From the NCBI GenBank assembly GCA_965216915.1, contig CBDCGS010000009.1, positions 124,001 through 188,000 of the forward strand: a DNA stretch of 64,000 bases. The letters run 5' to 3'. Shown piece by piece: positions 1 through 8,842 of the stretch. The notes beneath the pieces were generated by a model. It worked only from the letters and a program-made list of their open reading frames with translations, ran no database searches and was not told where the DNA came from. Both the position numbers and the translations under genes were made by a program. Numbering within the stretch: position 1 is the stretch's first letter; each line of letters opens with the position of its first letter. This DNA is from CBDCGS01 sp965216915. GTDB lineage: Bacteria; Pseudomonadota; Alphaproteobacteria; UBA828.

Positions 1-36
1 AGCGGCGCACCCGCGCAGGGCATGCTTTTCGATTGA
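1..36 (+). CDS. 3' end of an unidentified upstream gene (partial)
   Basis: Frame 1 is open from the window edge to a TGA at 34-36 and would encode a tail ending in GMLFD. The VOC gene follows 16 bases later with its own ribosome binding site, an arrangement typical of a downstream operon gene. Too short to identify; the frame is chosen from spacing only. Confidence 0.3.
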   Translation, partial: SGAPAQGMLFD

Positions 37-52
37 CCAGCCGGAGGGAGCA

Positions 53-470
53 ATGATGCAAGAGAACCCGAGCATCTTGTCGCACGTTTCGATCGGGACG
101 AATGATTTCGACCGCGCCATCGCCTTCTACGACGCCGCGCGCTCGAGCCTCTTGGCGGCAAGCGGATGTTCGAGCACCCGGGCGCCGTCGCCTACGGCAG
201 CAATTTCCCGAGTTTTGGGTGCAGGGGCCGATCGACGGCGCCCCCGCAACCGTCGGCAACGGGACGCATCTAGCATTCTTCGCGACCTCACGAGAGGCGG
301 TGGATGCTTTCCACGCCGCGGCGTTGGAGGCCGGCGCGACGGACGACGGCGCGCCCGGCCCGCGCCCGGAATACGGCGCACCCTACTATGGCTGCTTCGT
401 GCGCGACCCCGACGGCCACAAGATCGAAGCCACCTTTTGGGACCACGCGTTGGCGGCCGGTGGCGGCTAA
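53..470 (+). pseudogene. VOC/glyoxalase-family protein, broken by two frameshifts
   Basis: The start follows a strong GGAGGGAG site and opens with SHVSIGTNDFDRAIAFYDA, the typical first strand and helix of a vicinal-oxygen-chelate (glyoxalase/bleomycin resistance) protein. The reading then moves to frame 1 near 137-142, giving LEPLGGKRMFEHPGAVAYG, and to frame 3 near 206-212, giving FPEFWVQ through the C-terminal DPDGHKIEATFW. All three pieces join into one normal VOC fold of about 138 residues. The second break looks like one missing G (ccgag where ccggag is expected); the first can be one missing or two extra bases. The family holds metal-dependent lyases, dioxygenases and resistance proteins; substrate is unknown. 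It is either a real pseudogene or an assembly-error casualty. Confidence 0.75.
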
Positions 471-479
471 GCGCTCAGG

Positions 480-1310
480 CTAGCTCGGCACCTTCTTCTT
501 CGCGCGGTGCAGGAACTCGATGGTCGAGGCGATGGTCTTCTCCGGACACTCGACCAGGTCGGCGTGACCGATGTCGTCGTAGACGATCACCTCGCAGCCC
601 GGCACGTTGTCGGCGACCCATTGCGCGCCGGCGCCCGAGGAGCCGGTCTCCATCGGCGTCAGCATGTCCTTGCGCGCGGTGATCACGAGCGTCGGGTTCT
701 GGATCTTCTTGCAGTCCTCGCGGAGGTCCATGCTCTCCATCGCGAGGCAGGCCTGCACCACCGTCTCGACCGAGTTGAGGCCGACGACGGTGCGCACCAT
801 CTCGACCAGGGCGTCGCCGTTTGGCCCATCGAGATAGTCCGCGCCGACCGCTTGGGTGATCACGTGATCCGCCATCTCGGGCCCGCAGCCCCAGGTCTGC
901 GCCATGTGGCGCCAGGTGCGGAACATGATGCGCCGCATGCGGTCGCACTTCGCGAAGGCGCAGTCGCTCACCACGCCGATGCAGCGCTCCGGATATTTGG
1001 CCGCGAACTTGAGCGCGATCATGCCGCCGGCGGAGGTGCCCATCACGTGCGCACGGTCGATGCCGAGCTCGCCGAGCAGCGCGTTGAGGTCGTCGGCCCA
1101 GAGGTCGAGGTCGTAGATCATGAGCGGCCGGTCGGTCTGGCCGTAGCCGCGCTGGTCGTAGCTGATGAGCTTGAATTCCTGGGCGAGGCCCTCCCAGACC
1201 ATGCCGAAATTCTGGCGGCCGAAGAGTGAGCCGCCGATCAGCGCGAGTGGATCGCCGTCACCCATGAACTCGTAGAAGATGTTGATTCCGTTCGCCTCGA
1301 CCTTCGGCAT
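480..1310 (-). CDS. alpha/beta-fold hydrolase
   Basis: A 276-residue cytoplasmic hydrolase of the alpha/beta fold. The nucleophile elbow is GTSAGG with Ser about 93, and a C-terminal GHADLVECPEK segment carries the likely catalytic His about 249. An N-terminal YDQRGYGQTD segment matches the usual loop after strand 4 in haloperoxidase- and esterase-like members. The start at 1310 (MPKVEANG) was chosen over a longer upstream frame because GGGAGG lies just before it. It is followed downstream on the opposite strand by the broken VOC gene and preceded by the alcohol dehydrogenase on the same strand, so the two may be cotranscribed. Substrate cannot be deduced; esters or lactones are typical. Confidence 0.85.
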   Translation of the reverse strand: MPKVEANGINIFYEFMGDGDPLALIGGSLFGRQNFGMVWEGLAQEFKLISYDQRGYGQTDRPLMIYDLDLWADDLNALLGELGIDRAHVMGTSAGGMIALKFAAKYPERCIGVVSDCAFAKCDRMRRIMFRTWRHMAQTWGCGPEMADHVITQAVGADYLDGPNGDALVEMVRTVVGLNSVETVVQACLAMESMDLREDCKKIQNPTLVITARKDMLTPMETGSSGAGAQWVADNVPGCEVIVYDDIGHADLVECPEKTIASTIEFLHRAKKKVPS

Positions 1311-1379
1311 CGTGTCCTCCCATCGCTCGCGCGGCGCTCCGTTGCGGCGCCGGCGCCCATCATCGATCAAACACGGCGC

Positions 1380-2567
1380 TCAGGCCACCGCGCGTCTCAA
1401 GTCGCCCGCGAGCGCCGCATCGAGGATTTGCGCGAGCGCCGCGCGGTCCACCGGGCGCGGGTTGCCGCCGCAGGCCTGGTCGATGACGGCGCGGTCGAGC
1501 ACCGCGTCGGTCTGCGCGCCATCCACGCCGATGTCGCCGAGCGTGTGTGGAATGCCGATCTCCTCGCGCAAGCCGAGCGTCCAGTCGATCACGGACTGCG
1601 CGCCCGTCCCGGGCAGATCGAGATAGCGCGCGAGCGCGGCGAGCTTCTCCTCGGTCTCCGCACGGTTGAACGCCAGCACGTAGGGCATGAACACGGCGTT
1701 CGTCAGTCCGTGGTGGGTGTCGTAGAGCGCGCCGATCGGATGGCTGAGCGCGTGGATCGCGCCGAGACCCTTCTGAAAGGCCGTCGCACCCATCGTGGAG
1801 GCGATCATCATATGCGCGCGCGCCTCTAGGTTGGCGCCATCGGCAACCGCGCTCGGCAGCCACGTCTTGATCAGCTGCATGCCCTCGAGCGCGATGCCGT
1901 CGGCCATCGGGTGGTAGCCGGGGGCGCAAAAGGCCTCGAGATTGTGCGCGAGCGCATCCATGCCCGTCGCCGCCGTCAGGTGCGCCGGCAGGCCGACCGT
2001 GAGCGCCGGATCGGCGAGCACCGCGCCCGGCATCATGTTGGGGTGGAAAATCAGCTTCTTGGTCCGCTCGCCTTCATCGGTCACGACGGAGACCCGCCCG
2101 ACCTCGGCACCGGTGCCGGCGGTGGTCGGGACGGCGACCACGGGCCGCATCCCTGCGACGTCGACCCGCGTGTACCAATCCTCGCGGTCCTCGAAATCCC
2201 AGATCGGTCGTGATTGGCCGACCATCAGCGCGATCGCCTTGCCGACGTCGATCGCGCTCCCGCCGCCGAACGCGATCACACCGTCATGGCCGCCGTCGCG
2301 GAACGCCGTGAGACCGGCATCGACGTCGCCTCCGACGGGATTGGGCCGGAGCTCCGAAAAAACGCCGATCGGCATGGCGGCGCCGCGCACGGCCGATAAC
2401 GCGGCCGCGACGATCTCGCTCTCCGCCAATCCCGGGTCGGTGACGAGGAGCGGCGCGGCGATCCCGACGCTCCGGCAGGTCTCGGGCAATTCCGCGATGC
2501 GGCCCGCACCGAAGCGGATCGCCGTCGGGTAGCTCCAATTTCCGCGCAGGTGGTCTGCGGCGCCCAT
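1380..2567 (-). CDS. iron-containing (group III) alcohol dehydrogenase
   Basis: A 395-residue NAD(P)-dependent alcohol dehydrogenase or maleylacetate reductase-like enzyme of the Fe-ADH family. The N-terminal dinucleotide domain has FGGGSAIDVGKAIAL, followed by the family hallmark VPTTAGTGAEV. The metal site is visible as DALAHNLEAF, then HALSHPIGAL and DTHHGLTNAV. Length is normal for the family (380-400). The start at 2567 has GGAGG about ten bases upstream; a longer in-frame extension to 2786 overlaps the small membrane protein and is not protein-like. Exact substrate is unknown; the neighbourhood of hydrolases suggests catabolism of an ester- or alcohol-bearing compound, which is inference. 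Confidence 0.9.
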   Translation of the reverse strand: MGAADHLRGNWSYPTAIRFGAGRIAELPETCRSVGIAAPLLVTDPGLAESEIVAAALSAVRGAAMPIGVFSELRPNPVGGDVDAGLTAFRDGGHDGVIAFGGGSAIDVGKAIALMVGQSRPIWDFEDREDWYTRVDVAGMRPVVAVPTTAGTGAEVGRVSVVTDEGERTKKLIFHPNMMPGAVLADPALTVGLPAHLTAATGMDALAHNLEAFCAPGYHPMADGIALEGMQLIKTWLPSAVADGANLEARAHMMIASTMGATAFQKGLGAIHALSHPIGALYDTHHGLTNAVFMPYVLAFNRAETEEKLAALARYLDLPGTGAQSVIDWTLGLREEIGIPHTLGDIGVDGAQTDAVLDRAVIDQACGGNPRPVDRAALAQILDAALAGDLRRAVA

Positions 2568-2638
2568 CAAACACACGCCTCCGCTCGGCGCCGCCCGGCT
2601 GCCAAGTGCGCGCCCTCGATCATGATGGGGAGATCCGG

Positions 2639-2791
2639 CTAGTGAGATCCGGTCTGCGAACCCGTATCCGCGTCTAAGCCCTCTTCCCGCCGCGGATCGA
2701 ACATGAGCTTCCGCGCCGACCAGTAGATCGCGAAGAACAGGATGAACGTCACCAGCACGACGAGAAGCGGGAGGCCGAGATCCCAATGCAT
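2639..2791 (-). CDS. small single-pass membrane protein (50 aa)
   Basis: A 50-residue ORF with start ATG at 2791 preceded by AAGGA at good spacing, ending in TAG at 2639. The protein begins MHWDLGLPLL, has one hydrophobic stretch at about residues 6-25 (including VVLVTFILFFAIYW), then a basic turn ARKLMFDPRREEG and a polar tail. This is the pattern of a single transmembrane anchor with a cytoplasmic positively charged boundary. It sits between two same-strand genes, the alpha/beta hydrolase (2846-3475) upstream and the alcohol dehydrogenase downstream. No family is recognised. Confidence 0.55.
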   Translation of the reverse strand: MHWDLGLPLLVVLVTFILFFAIYWSARKLMFDPRREEGLDADTGSQTGSH

Positions 2792-2845
2792 TGCCAACAG
2801 TCCTTTGCTAACCCGCGGGTGACATAGCGAACAGCGCCGCGGGCG

Positions 2846-3475
2846 TCAACCACCGCCCGCCACGCGCGTTTCCAAGAACGCGGCGACCGCCGCGATGCCG
2901 CTTGCCCAATTCTCGGCCTCCGTGAGGCCCGATGCCTTGCGTGGCTTGAAGCTATGGTCGCCGTCCTCGAGCCAGGCGAGCGCGATCGCATCGGAGAGAG
3001 CGTAGCCGGCGACGTCGTCGCGGCTGCCGAGGGCGTCGCGCGTGCCCTGCACGATGAGGGTCGGGGTGCGAAGGCTCTCCAGATGCGCGGTGCGCGTCTT
3101 TTCGGGGCGGCCGGGCGGATGAAACGGATAGCCGAGGCACACGAGGCCCGCGACGCCCGCCTCATCGGCGATCAGGCTCGCCATGCGCCCGCCCATCGAC
3201 TTGCCCCCGATCACGAGCCGCGCGCCGCCGCCGAGCGCCTCGATCACCGCGCGATAGTGGTCGAGCAGCGCGGGACCGCGGTCCGGCGGCCGGCGTTTTC
3301 CGTCGGCCCGGCGCTTCTGCATATAGGGGAACTCGAAGCGCGCGACGCGGACGCCGTGCGCCGCAACCCCCTCGGCGAAGGCCGCCATGAAGGGCGAATC
3401 CATCGGCGCGCCCGCGCCATGGGCGAGAACCAGCGTGAGCGGCGCGTCCGCGGGTCCGTCGAAGAGGAATTCCAT
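2846..3475 (-). CDS. KANL3/Tex30-type alpha/beta hydrolase
   Basis: A 209-residue protein matching the KANL3/Tex30 alpha/beta hydrolase-like group, often called hydrolases of the alpha/beta superfamily. It opens with a strand leading to LAHGAGAPMDSPFM, the oxyanion-side loop of this group. The nucleophile elbow is GGKSMGGRMAS, the next core strand is LVCLGYPFHPPG, the acid loop is QGTRDALG, and the catalytic His is in DGDHSFKPRK. Length fits the family (200-220). Bacterial members are uncharacterised serine hydrolases. It diverges from the chimeric gene starting at 3562, so the 86 bases between them should hold both promoters. Confidence 0.88.
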   Translation of the reverse strand: MEFLFDGPADAPLTLVLAHGAGAPMDSPFMAAFAEGVAAHGVRVARFEFPYMQKRRADGKRRPPDRGPALLDHYRAVIEALGGGARLVIGGKSMGGRMASLIADEAGVAGLVCLGYPFHPPGRPEKTRTAHLESLRTPTLIVQGTRDALGSRDDVAGYALSDAIALAWLEDGDHSFKPRKASGLTEAENWASGIAAVAAFLETRVAGGG

Positions 3476-3561
3476 GCGCCGAGTCTAGCTTGGGCCGGCC
3501 GGTTTCTTAACTCTTCCTTGCCACACTCTTGCGGATCGCCGGAGGCGCGTGAGGGTGTGCG

Positions 3562-6039
3562 ATGCCAAGTTTGCTCGGGGCGGTTGGGGTGCTGTGGCGT
3601 GGCGCTTTGGGCGCCGGCGTCGCCGCCGCGTGCCTTGGGCTCGTCGCGAGCACGGCGCTCGCCGAAGCGCTCCCCGCCTTCAGCGGTGAGATTGCCTATA
3701 CCCGCTACAAGGGTGCGGGCGAGAACGTCAAGAAGGTGCCCTACCGCTATGAGAACGGCGTGCTCAGCCTCGGCACGCCAGTTCCCCTCGCCGCGACGCA
3801 CGGCGCCAATGGCATCACGCGGACGCCCGATGGCGGGCTCGTGGTCGGTGGGCAGGGCAACCGGATCCATCTGGTTATCCCCGATGGCTCGGGCGCTCAC
3901 GTCACGGTCGGCGCGAGCGGCGCGCAGGCGCATCATGTCACGCTCGCGCCGGGCGGCACCCATGCATGGGCTGGCGGCGCGCCCGGCGCACCGACCGAGG
4001 TGCCGCTCGCGCCCTTTGGCGAGGGGCGCCTGCGCCCCGTCACCGGCGATGACGACCTGATCACCGAGATTGCCTTCGACGCGGCCGGCCGTGCTTATTA
4101 CACGACCGGCGATTACGACGGATGGGGCCATTTCGGGCGGATCGATCTCGCCCGCATGACGACCCAGCGCCTGATCGCCGATATCGAGGCCGCGCACGGC
4201 ATCACCTTCGATCCCTTCACCGGCGATCTCTTCCTGTTCGGCGGCGACGAGATCGTGCAGATCGATCCGGACCGTCCGCGCCACGTGAAGTCGCGCGTTC
4301 GGGTGACGCGCGACTCGCAGTTCGACATCGGGCGCACGGATGGCCACGGCCATCTCTTCGCGACCCGCAACGATGGCTATCTCGTGTTCGTGGACTACAC
4401 CGGCGCCGGGCTGATCGGCGATCCCGCGAACGCGGTTCGCGTGGTCTACCTCGATTCCCATCTCGACGGCGTCGCCCTGTTGTCTGCGCCGGAGCTGGCG
4501 GAAGAGGCGGCTGCGGGTCCCGCCCGCACGGCCGCCGCCGACGACCCGGCCGGCGGTTCGGGCGGTGGCGCCGGTTCCGGTGGCAACGGTTCCGGCAGCA
4601 ACGGATCAGGCGGCTCTGGTTCGGGCGGCAACGGTTCGGGCGGCAACGGTTCGGGCGGCTCTGGTTCCGGCGGCTCTGGCGCGGGCGGTGCGGGCTCGGG
4701 CGGCCCGGAGGGAGCCGGAACTGACGGAGCCGGTGGGGCGGGCAATGAAACGCCCGATGCGCGTCTCGCCCGCGTCGGTGGCGCGCCGGGCCAAATCGCG
4801 CTTGCCGGCGCGCCGACGCCCGCGACGCCCGCGACGCACGCGCCGCCCGACGCCGTGGACGAGGCGGCCTCGTCTCCCGCGGCACCGGCGCTGGCGCCTG
4901 GCCTTCTGAGCGTCGCCGCCGTGGTTGCCGCCGCCGCGGGCTTGGCACGCGCGCTGCGGCGGCGCGCGGGCCGGCCACTGCCGGCCGGCGCGCTCGTGAT
5001 CATCGGTGCCGCGCTCGCGGTTGGTGCCGCCTACGCCGCGCATGCAAACTTCGCCGGAGCCGATGTCGCTCCAGGTCTCGCGACCGCGGCGCTCTTGCTC
5101 GCGGCCGCGCTGGCCCTGGTGCATGCAAGCGGCGCGCTGCCGGCCATGGCGGCCGGGGCGCTCGGCGGCGCGCAACCGGGCTCGGGCGCGACGGACTCGC
5201 TCGCCGCGGCTGGACCTGCCGTGTCGTCGGCGCTTGCGGCGGCCTCAGCATCGGTCGTGCCGTTGGAGCCTGCGCCGTTTTCGCCCGGATCGGGCGGGGG
5301 ATCGGTCGTCATGGGCGAGGGCCCAACCGAGGCCGGCCGCCTCGGCGCGCCCGCCCAAGCCGCCGAGCCGGCACCGCCGGATGCGTCGGGCAGCGCCACG
5401 ATCGCGATGGGCGAGGGCGCGATGGACGACGCGCACGACGCGGAAATCGCGGCGGGCTTCAGCGGCTGGTGGGGACTTCCGCCCTTGCTGTGGATGGCGC
5501 GGGGTGGCTGGAAGGCCCGCACGCCGCCCATCCATCGGGAGGCGGGCACGTCGGAGGACTTCCGGGAGCCGCACGAGAGCAGCATCTTGCGGGAGGGCTT
5601 GCGGGGTGCGGACGAGGCCGCGCCGCCCAAGACCTATCTCAGCATGACCGTCGAGGAGGTGGTGGCGCAGCTCAAGGTGCGCGAGCCGGCGGCCCCCGAT
5701 GTGATCGAGATCGCGCCCGCCCTCGTCGTCGCGGCCCCGCTCGAGACGCTGCGGCCGGTGGTGCGCGCGCTGCTCACCCACGCGTGGCGTCGCACGGCGA
5801 CCCGCGCGGAGGGCCATATCGCGTTCGGCGTCGCGCCCGACGGAAAGAGCTTCGTCGTGCGCGACAATGGCAGCGCGCCGCTGGCAGGCGGTTGGCCGGT
5901 GACCGACGAGGTCGGCGGCGGCGCGGAGCGCCTCGACGCCGCGCGGCGTCTTGTCGAGCGGGTCGGCGGCAAGCTCTGGGCCGAGGCCGCGCCCGGCGGC
6001 GGCGCTGCCGTCCACTTCAGCCTCGGCGAGACCGCATAG
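3562..6039 (+). CDS. beta-propeller / Gly-Ser linker / membrane / HATPase-like chimera
   Basis: An 825-residue protein without an obvious named family. Residues 1-35 form a signal peptide. Residues about 36-305 read as a propeller of short repeats (GITRTPDGGLVVGG, GITFDPFTGDLFLFGG, GHGHLFATRNDGYLVFVD) like SMP-30 or NHL domains. Residues 331-392 are an almost pure Gly/Ser linker. Three hydrophobic segments follow near 441-465, 474-494 and 502-530, then an Ala/Pro-rich tail. Residues about 716-822 resemble a histidine-kinase ATPase fold: an N-box-like RPVVRALLTHAW with His in place of Asn, a G1-like VVRDNG, and LVERVGGKLWAEAAPGGGAAVHF like the G3 end. No phosphoacceptor His motif is seen. It may be an envelope sensor with extracytoplasmic propeller and intracellular output, by inference. 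Confidence 0.7.
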   Translation: MPSLLGAVGVLWRGALGAGVAAACLGLVASTALAEALPAFSGEIAYTRYKGAGENVKKVPYRYENGVLSLGTPVPLAATHGANGITRTPDGGLVVGGQGNRIHLVIPDGSGAHVTVGASGAQAHHVTLAPGGTHAWAGGAPGAPTEVPLAPFGEGRLRPVTGDDDLITEIAFDAAGRAYYTTGDYDGWGHFGRIDLARMTTQRLIADIEAAHGITFDPFTGDLFLFGGDEIVQIDPDRPRHVKSRVRVTRDSQFDIGRTDGHGHLFATRNDGYLVFVDYTGAGLIGDPANAVRVVYLDSHLDGVALLSAPELAEEAAAGPARTAAADDPAGGSGGGAGSGGNGSGSNGSGGSGSGGNGSGGNGSGGSGSGGSGAGGAGSGGPEGAGTDGAGGAGNETPDARLARVGGAPGQIALAGAPTPATPATHAPPDAVDEAASSPAAPALAPGLLSVAAVVAAAAGLARALRRRAGRPLPAGALVIIGAALAVGAAYAAHANFAGADVAPGLATAALLLAAALALVHASGALPAMAAGALGGAQPGSGATDSLAAAGPAVSSALAAASASVVPLEPAPFSPGSGGGSVVMGEGPTEAGRLGAPAQAAEPAPPDASGSATIAMGEGAMDDAHDAEIAAGFSGWWGLPPLLWMARGGWKARTPPIHREAGTSEDFREPHESSILREGLRGADEAAPPKTYLSMTVEEVVAQLKVREPAAPDVIEIAPALVVAAPLETLRPVVRALLTHAWRRTATRAEGHIAFGVAPDGKSFVVRDNGSAPLAGGWPVTDEVGGGAERLDAARRLVERVGGKLWAEAAPGGGAAVHFSLGETA

Positions 6040-6133
6040 CGCACCGCTCCCGCCCGCGCGACGGTTGGAGTGCCGCCACGCCGCCGCTATTGTGCGCCCA
6101 CACTGGGAGGCAACTGGCAAGGAGCGGAGGCCA

Positions 6134-7483
6134 ATGAGCGAGGCGACGACCGGCCCCGTGCGGTTCACGGGCGATGAGTCGGAGGTGATGGCGTGGCTGC
6201 GCGCACAGAATGTCGCGCGGGTGCGAGTCGAATATTGCGACTTCGGCGGGGTCGCCCGCGGCAAGGCCATGGACCTCAACCATTTCGAGCATGCGCTCGG
6301 CCACGGCATCGGGTTTTGCGCGACCGTGATGGCCTTCGACATCTCGGCCAACGTCGTGCCGGGCACCGACTACGCCGAGTCGATCGGCTATGGCGACTTC
6401 ATCTGCAAGCCGGATCTCTCGAGCCTTCGCGTGTTGCGCCACGAGCCCAACACCGCGCTCGTGATGTCGCGCATCGAATGGCCCGACGGCCGCCTGATGG
6501 AGAGCGATCCGCGCAACGTGCTGCATCGCGTCGTCGGCCAGATGGAGGCGATGGGCTACTCCGCCCAATGCGCGCCGGAGTTCGAGTTCATCCTGCTCGA
6601 CGATGCGCACGACATGCTCGACGACGGCCTGCAATGCTACTCCATGCAAAAGCGCACCGAGTTTCTGAGCGAGGAATATTCGCTCTTGCACGCGGCGGCC
6701 GCGCACGCCCAGCTCGAGTGCAGCCACTATGAATGGGGCCCCGGTCAATACGAGGTGAGCATCCGCCACGAGGACGTGCGCGCGATGGCTGACACCGGCC
6801 ATCTGTTCCGCGCCACCATGAAGGAGGCGGCGATGCAGATCGGCCGGCGCATCACCTTCATGGCCAAGCCCTTCGACGGCAAGACCGGCAACTCCTGCCA
6901 CATGCACCTGTCGCTCCGCACGCCCGACGGCGCCAACGCCTTCGCCGCACCCGACCAGCCGCATCACATCAGCGAGACCTGTCGGCACTTCATGGGCGGG
7001 GTGCTCGCGCATCTGCCGGAGCTCACGGCGGTTTTCTTCCCGAATTCCAACTCCTACCGGCGGCTGGTGCCGGCCTTCTTCGCGCCGATCACGCTGGCCT
7101 GGGGCGTCGACAACCGCACCGCCGCGGTGCGCCTGATCAACGAGACGCCGGCGGCGACGCGGCCGGAGCTGCGCGTCTGCGGCGGCGACGTCAACGTCTA
7201 CCTCGCCTTCGCCGCCTATCTCGCGGCCGGCCTCGACGGCGTGAAGAACAAGATCGATCCGGGTCCGGCCGCCGAGGGCGATCTCGACGAGGATGCGGGC
7301 GCCAAGCGCCTGCCCGACGATTGGGGTGCGGCGCTCGATGCCTTCGACGCGTCCTCATGGGTCAAGCAGGCCTTCGGCGACGAGTTCTGCCGCAACTACA
7401 GCCTCGTCAAGCGCTACGAGTACGATGCCTTCCGCCGCACCGTGCCCGAGACCGAGCGCAACCTCTATGTGGAGTGGCTTTAA
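6134..7483 (+). CDS. glutamine synthetase-family ligase (GlnT/PuuA-like)
   Basis: A 449-residue cytoplasmic ligase of the type I glutamine synthetase superfamily, which activates a glutamate carboxyl with ATP and couples it to ammonia or an amine. Visible landmarks are EFEFILLDD (metal-binding glutamates), YEWGPGQYEVSI (second metal loop), GNSCHMHLSL (the GxGxHxH-like nucleotide segment) and SYRRLVPAFFAPITLAWGVDNRTAA (substrate and phosphate binding arginines). The ATG at 6134 follows AAGGAGCGGAGG; an upstream extension in the same frame is unlikely. The divergent sequence and lack of a PII or adenylylation context suggest a gamma-glutamylamide or polyamine-type ligase rather than housekeeping GlnA, but the substrate is not determined. 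Confidence 0.85.
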   Translation: MSEATTGPVRFTGDESEVMAWLRAQNVARVRVEYCDFGGVARGKAMDLNHFEHALGHGIGFCATVMAFDISANVVPGTDYAESIGYGDFICKPDLSSLRVLRHEPNTALVMSRIEWPDGRLMESDPRNVLHRVVGQMEAMGYSAQCAPEFEFILLDDAHDMLDDGLQCYSMQKRTEFLSEEYSLLHAAAAHAQLECSHYEWGPGQYEVSIRHEDVRAMADTGHLFRATMKEAAMQIGRRITFMAKPFDGKTGNSCHMHLSLRTPDGANAFAAPDQPHHISETCRHFMGGVLAHLPELTAVFFPNSNSYRRLVPAFFAPITLAWGVDNRTAAVRLINETPAATRPELRVCGGDVNVYLAFAAYLAAGLDGVKNKIDPGPAAEGDLDEDAGAKRLPDDWGAALDAFDASSWVKQAFGDEFCRNYSLVKRYEYDAFRRTVPETERNLYVEWL

Positions 7484-7555
7484 GCGCAGGCGCCCGTCAC
7501 ATCAACGACCCCCGAATGTGTTAGGTTGCGGCGTGATTCGGGGCGTTGGCAGGGC

Positions 7556-8839
7556 ATGACCATGGCGGAGGTAGAGGCAGCACGGCGGAAGAGCGTCGGC
7601 GTGCGCGTCGGTCCGGTGCAGATCGGCGGCGGCGCGCCGATCGTCGTGCAATCGATGACCAACACCGACACCGCGGATGCCAAGTCGACCGCCGCGCAGG
7701 CGCGCGCGTTGGCGGAGGCGGGCTCGGAACTCGTGCGCATCACGGTCGACACGCCGGCCGCCGCCGCCGCGGTGCCACACATCCGCGAGGCGCTCGATGC
7801 CGCGGGCTGCCACGTGCCGCTGATCGGCGATTTCCACTACAACGGCCACCGCCTTCTCACCGAGCATCCGGCCTGCGCCGAGGCGCTCGCGAAATACCGC
7901 ATCAACCCCGGCAATGTCGGCTTCCGCGAGAAGCGCGACACGCAGTTCCAGACCATGATCGAGGTCGCGCTCAAATACGACCGCCCGGTGCGCATCGGCG
8001 TCAATTGGGGGAGCCTCGACCAGGAGCTGCTCGCCGAGCTGATGGACGCGAACGCGGCGAAGGCTGAGCCCGCGGACGCGCAAGCGGTGATGCGCGCGGC
8101 GCTCGTCGAATCCGGCATCCGGAGCGCGGAGCTTGCCGAGCAGCTCGGCATGGCGCGCGACAAGATTGTGATCTCGGCCAAGGTCTCCCAGGTGCAGGAC
8201 CTCATCCGCGTCTACCGCGACCTCGCGGCGCGCGGCGACTATGCGCTGCATCTCGGGCTCACCGAGGCGGGCATGGGCTCGAAGGGCATCGTCGCTTCGA
8301 CGGCGGGCATCGCCGTGCTGCTGCAGCAGGGCATCGGCGACACCATCCGCATCTCGCTGACGCCCGAGCCCGGCGGCGACCGCACGCAGGAGGTGATCGT
8401 CGCGCAGGAGATCCTGCAGACCATGGGGCTCCGCTCCTTCACGCCGCTGGTCGCAGCCTGCCCCGGCTGCGGGCGCACGACCAGCACCGTCTTCCAGGAG
8501 CTTGCCGGGCGCATTCAGGCTTATGTGCGCGCGCAAATGCCGGTCTGGCGCGAGGCTTATGAGGGCGTCGAGGCCATGCAGCTCGCCGTGATGGGCTGCA
8601 TCGTCAATGGTCCGGGCGAAAGCAAGCACGCCAATATCGGCATTAGCTTGCCGGGCACCGGCGAGGCGCCGGCCGCGCCCGTCTTCATCGACGGCAAGAA
8701 GGTGACGACGCTCCGCGGCGAAGGCATCGCCGAAGAGTTTCAGGAGATCGTCGCCGATTATGTCGCGCGCACCTACCCCAAGCGCGGTGACGCCGGCCCG
8801 GACGCGGCGCGCGACGCGCCGAAGGCCGCCGCGGGCTGA
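7556..8839 (+). CDS. ispG: 4-hydroxy-3-methylbut-2-en-1-yl diphosphate synthase (IspG/GcpE)
   Basis: A 427-residue [4Fe-4S] enzyme of the MEP isoprenoid pathway that reduces MEcPP to HMBPP. The TIM-barrel half carries the family signatures VQSMTNTDTAD, VPLIGDFHYNGH and RINPGNVG. The Fe-S half has the three conserved cysteines in ACPGCGR and VMGCIVNGPGE, followed by ANIGISLPGTGEAPAAPV. Two ATG codons two residues apart (7556, 7562) are both possible starts; a longer frame from 7526 is not supported. Length is typical for the proteobacterial form. It precedes ctaA on the same strand with a short repeat-bearing gap. Identification is secure. Confidence 0.97.
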   Translation: MTMAEVEAARRKSVGVRVGPVQIGGGAPIVVQSMTNTDTADAKSTAAQARALAEAGSELVRITVDTPAAAAAVPHIREALDAAGCHVPLIGDFHYNGHRLLTEHPACAEALAKYRINPGNVGFREKRDTQFQTMIEVALKYDRPVRIGVNWGSLDQELLAELMDANAAKAEPADAQAVMRAALVESGIRSAELAEQLGMARDKIVISAKVSQVQDLIRVYRDLAARGDYALHLGLTEAGMGSKGIVASTAGIAVLLQQGIGDTIRISLTPEPGGDRTQEVIVAQEILQTMGLRSFTPLVAACPGCGRTTSTVFQELAGRIQAYVRAQMPVWREAYEGVEAMQLAVMGCIVNGPGESKHANIGISLPGTGEAPAAPVFIDGKKVTTLRGEGIAEEFQEIVADYVARTYPKRGDAGPDAARDAPKAAAG

Positions 8840-8842
8840 TGC

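Noticed and set aside
507..1229. Plus-strand ORF opposite the alpha/beta hydrolase
   Set aside because: Antisense shadow in GC-rich sequence with His/Arg/Ala-rich composition; the minus strand has the conserved motifs.
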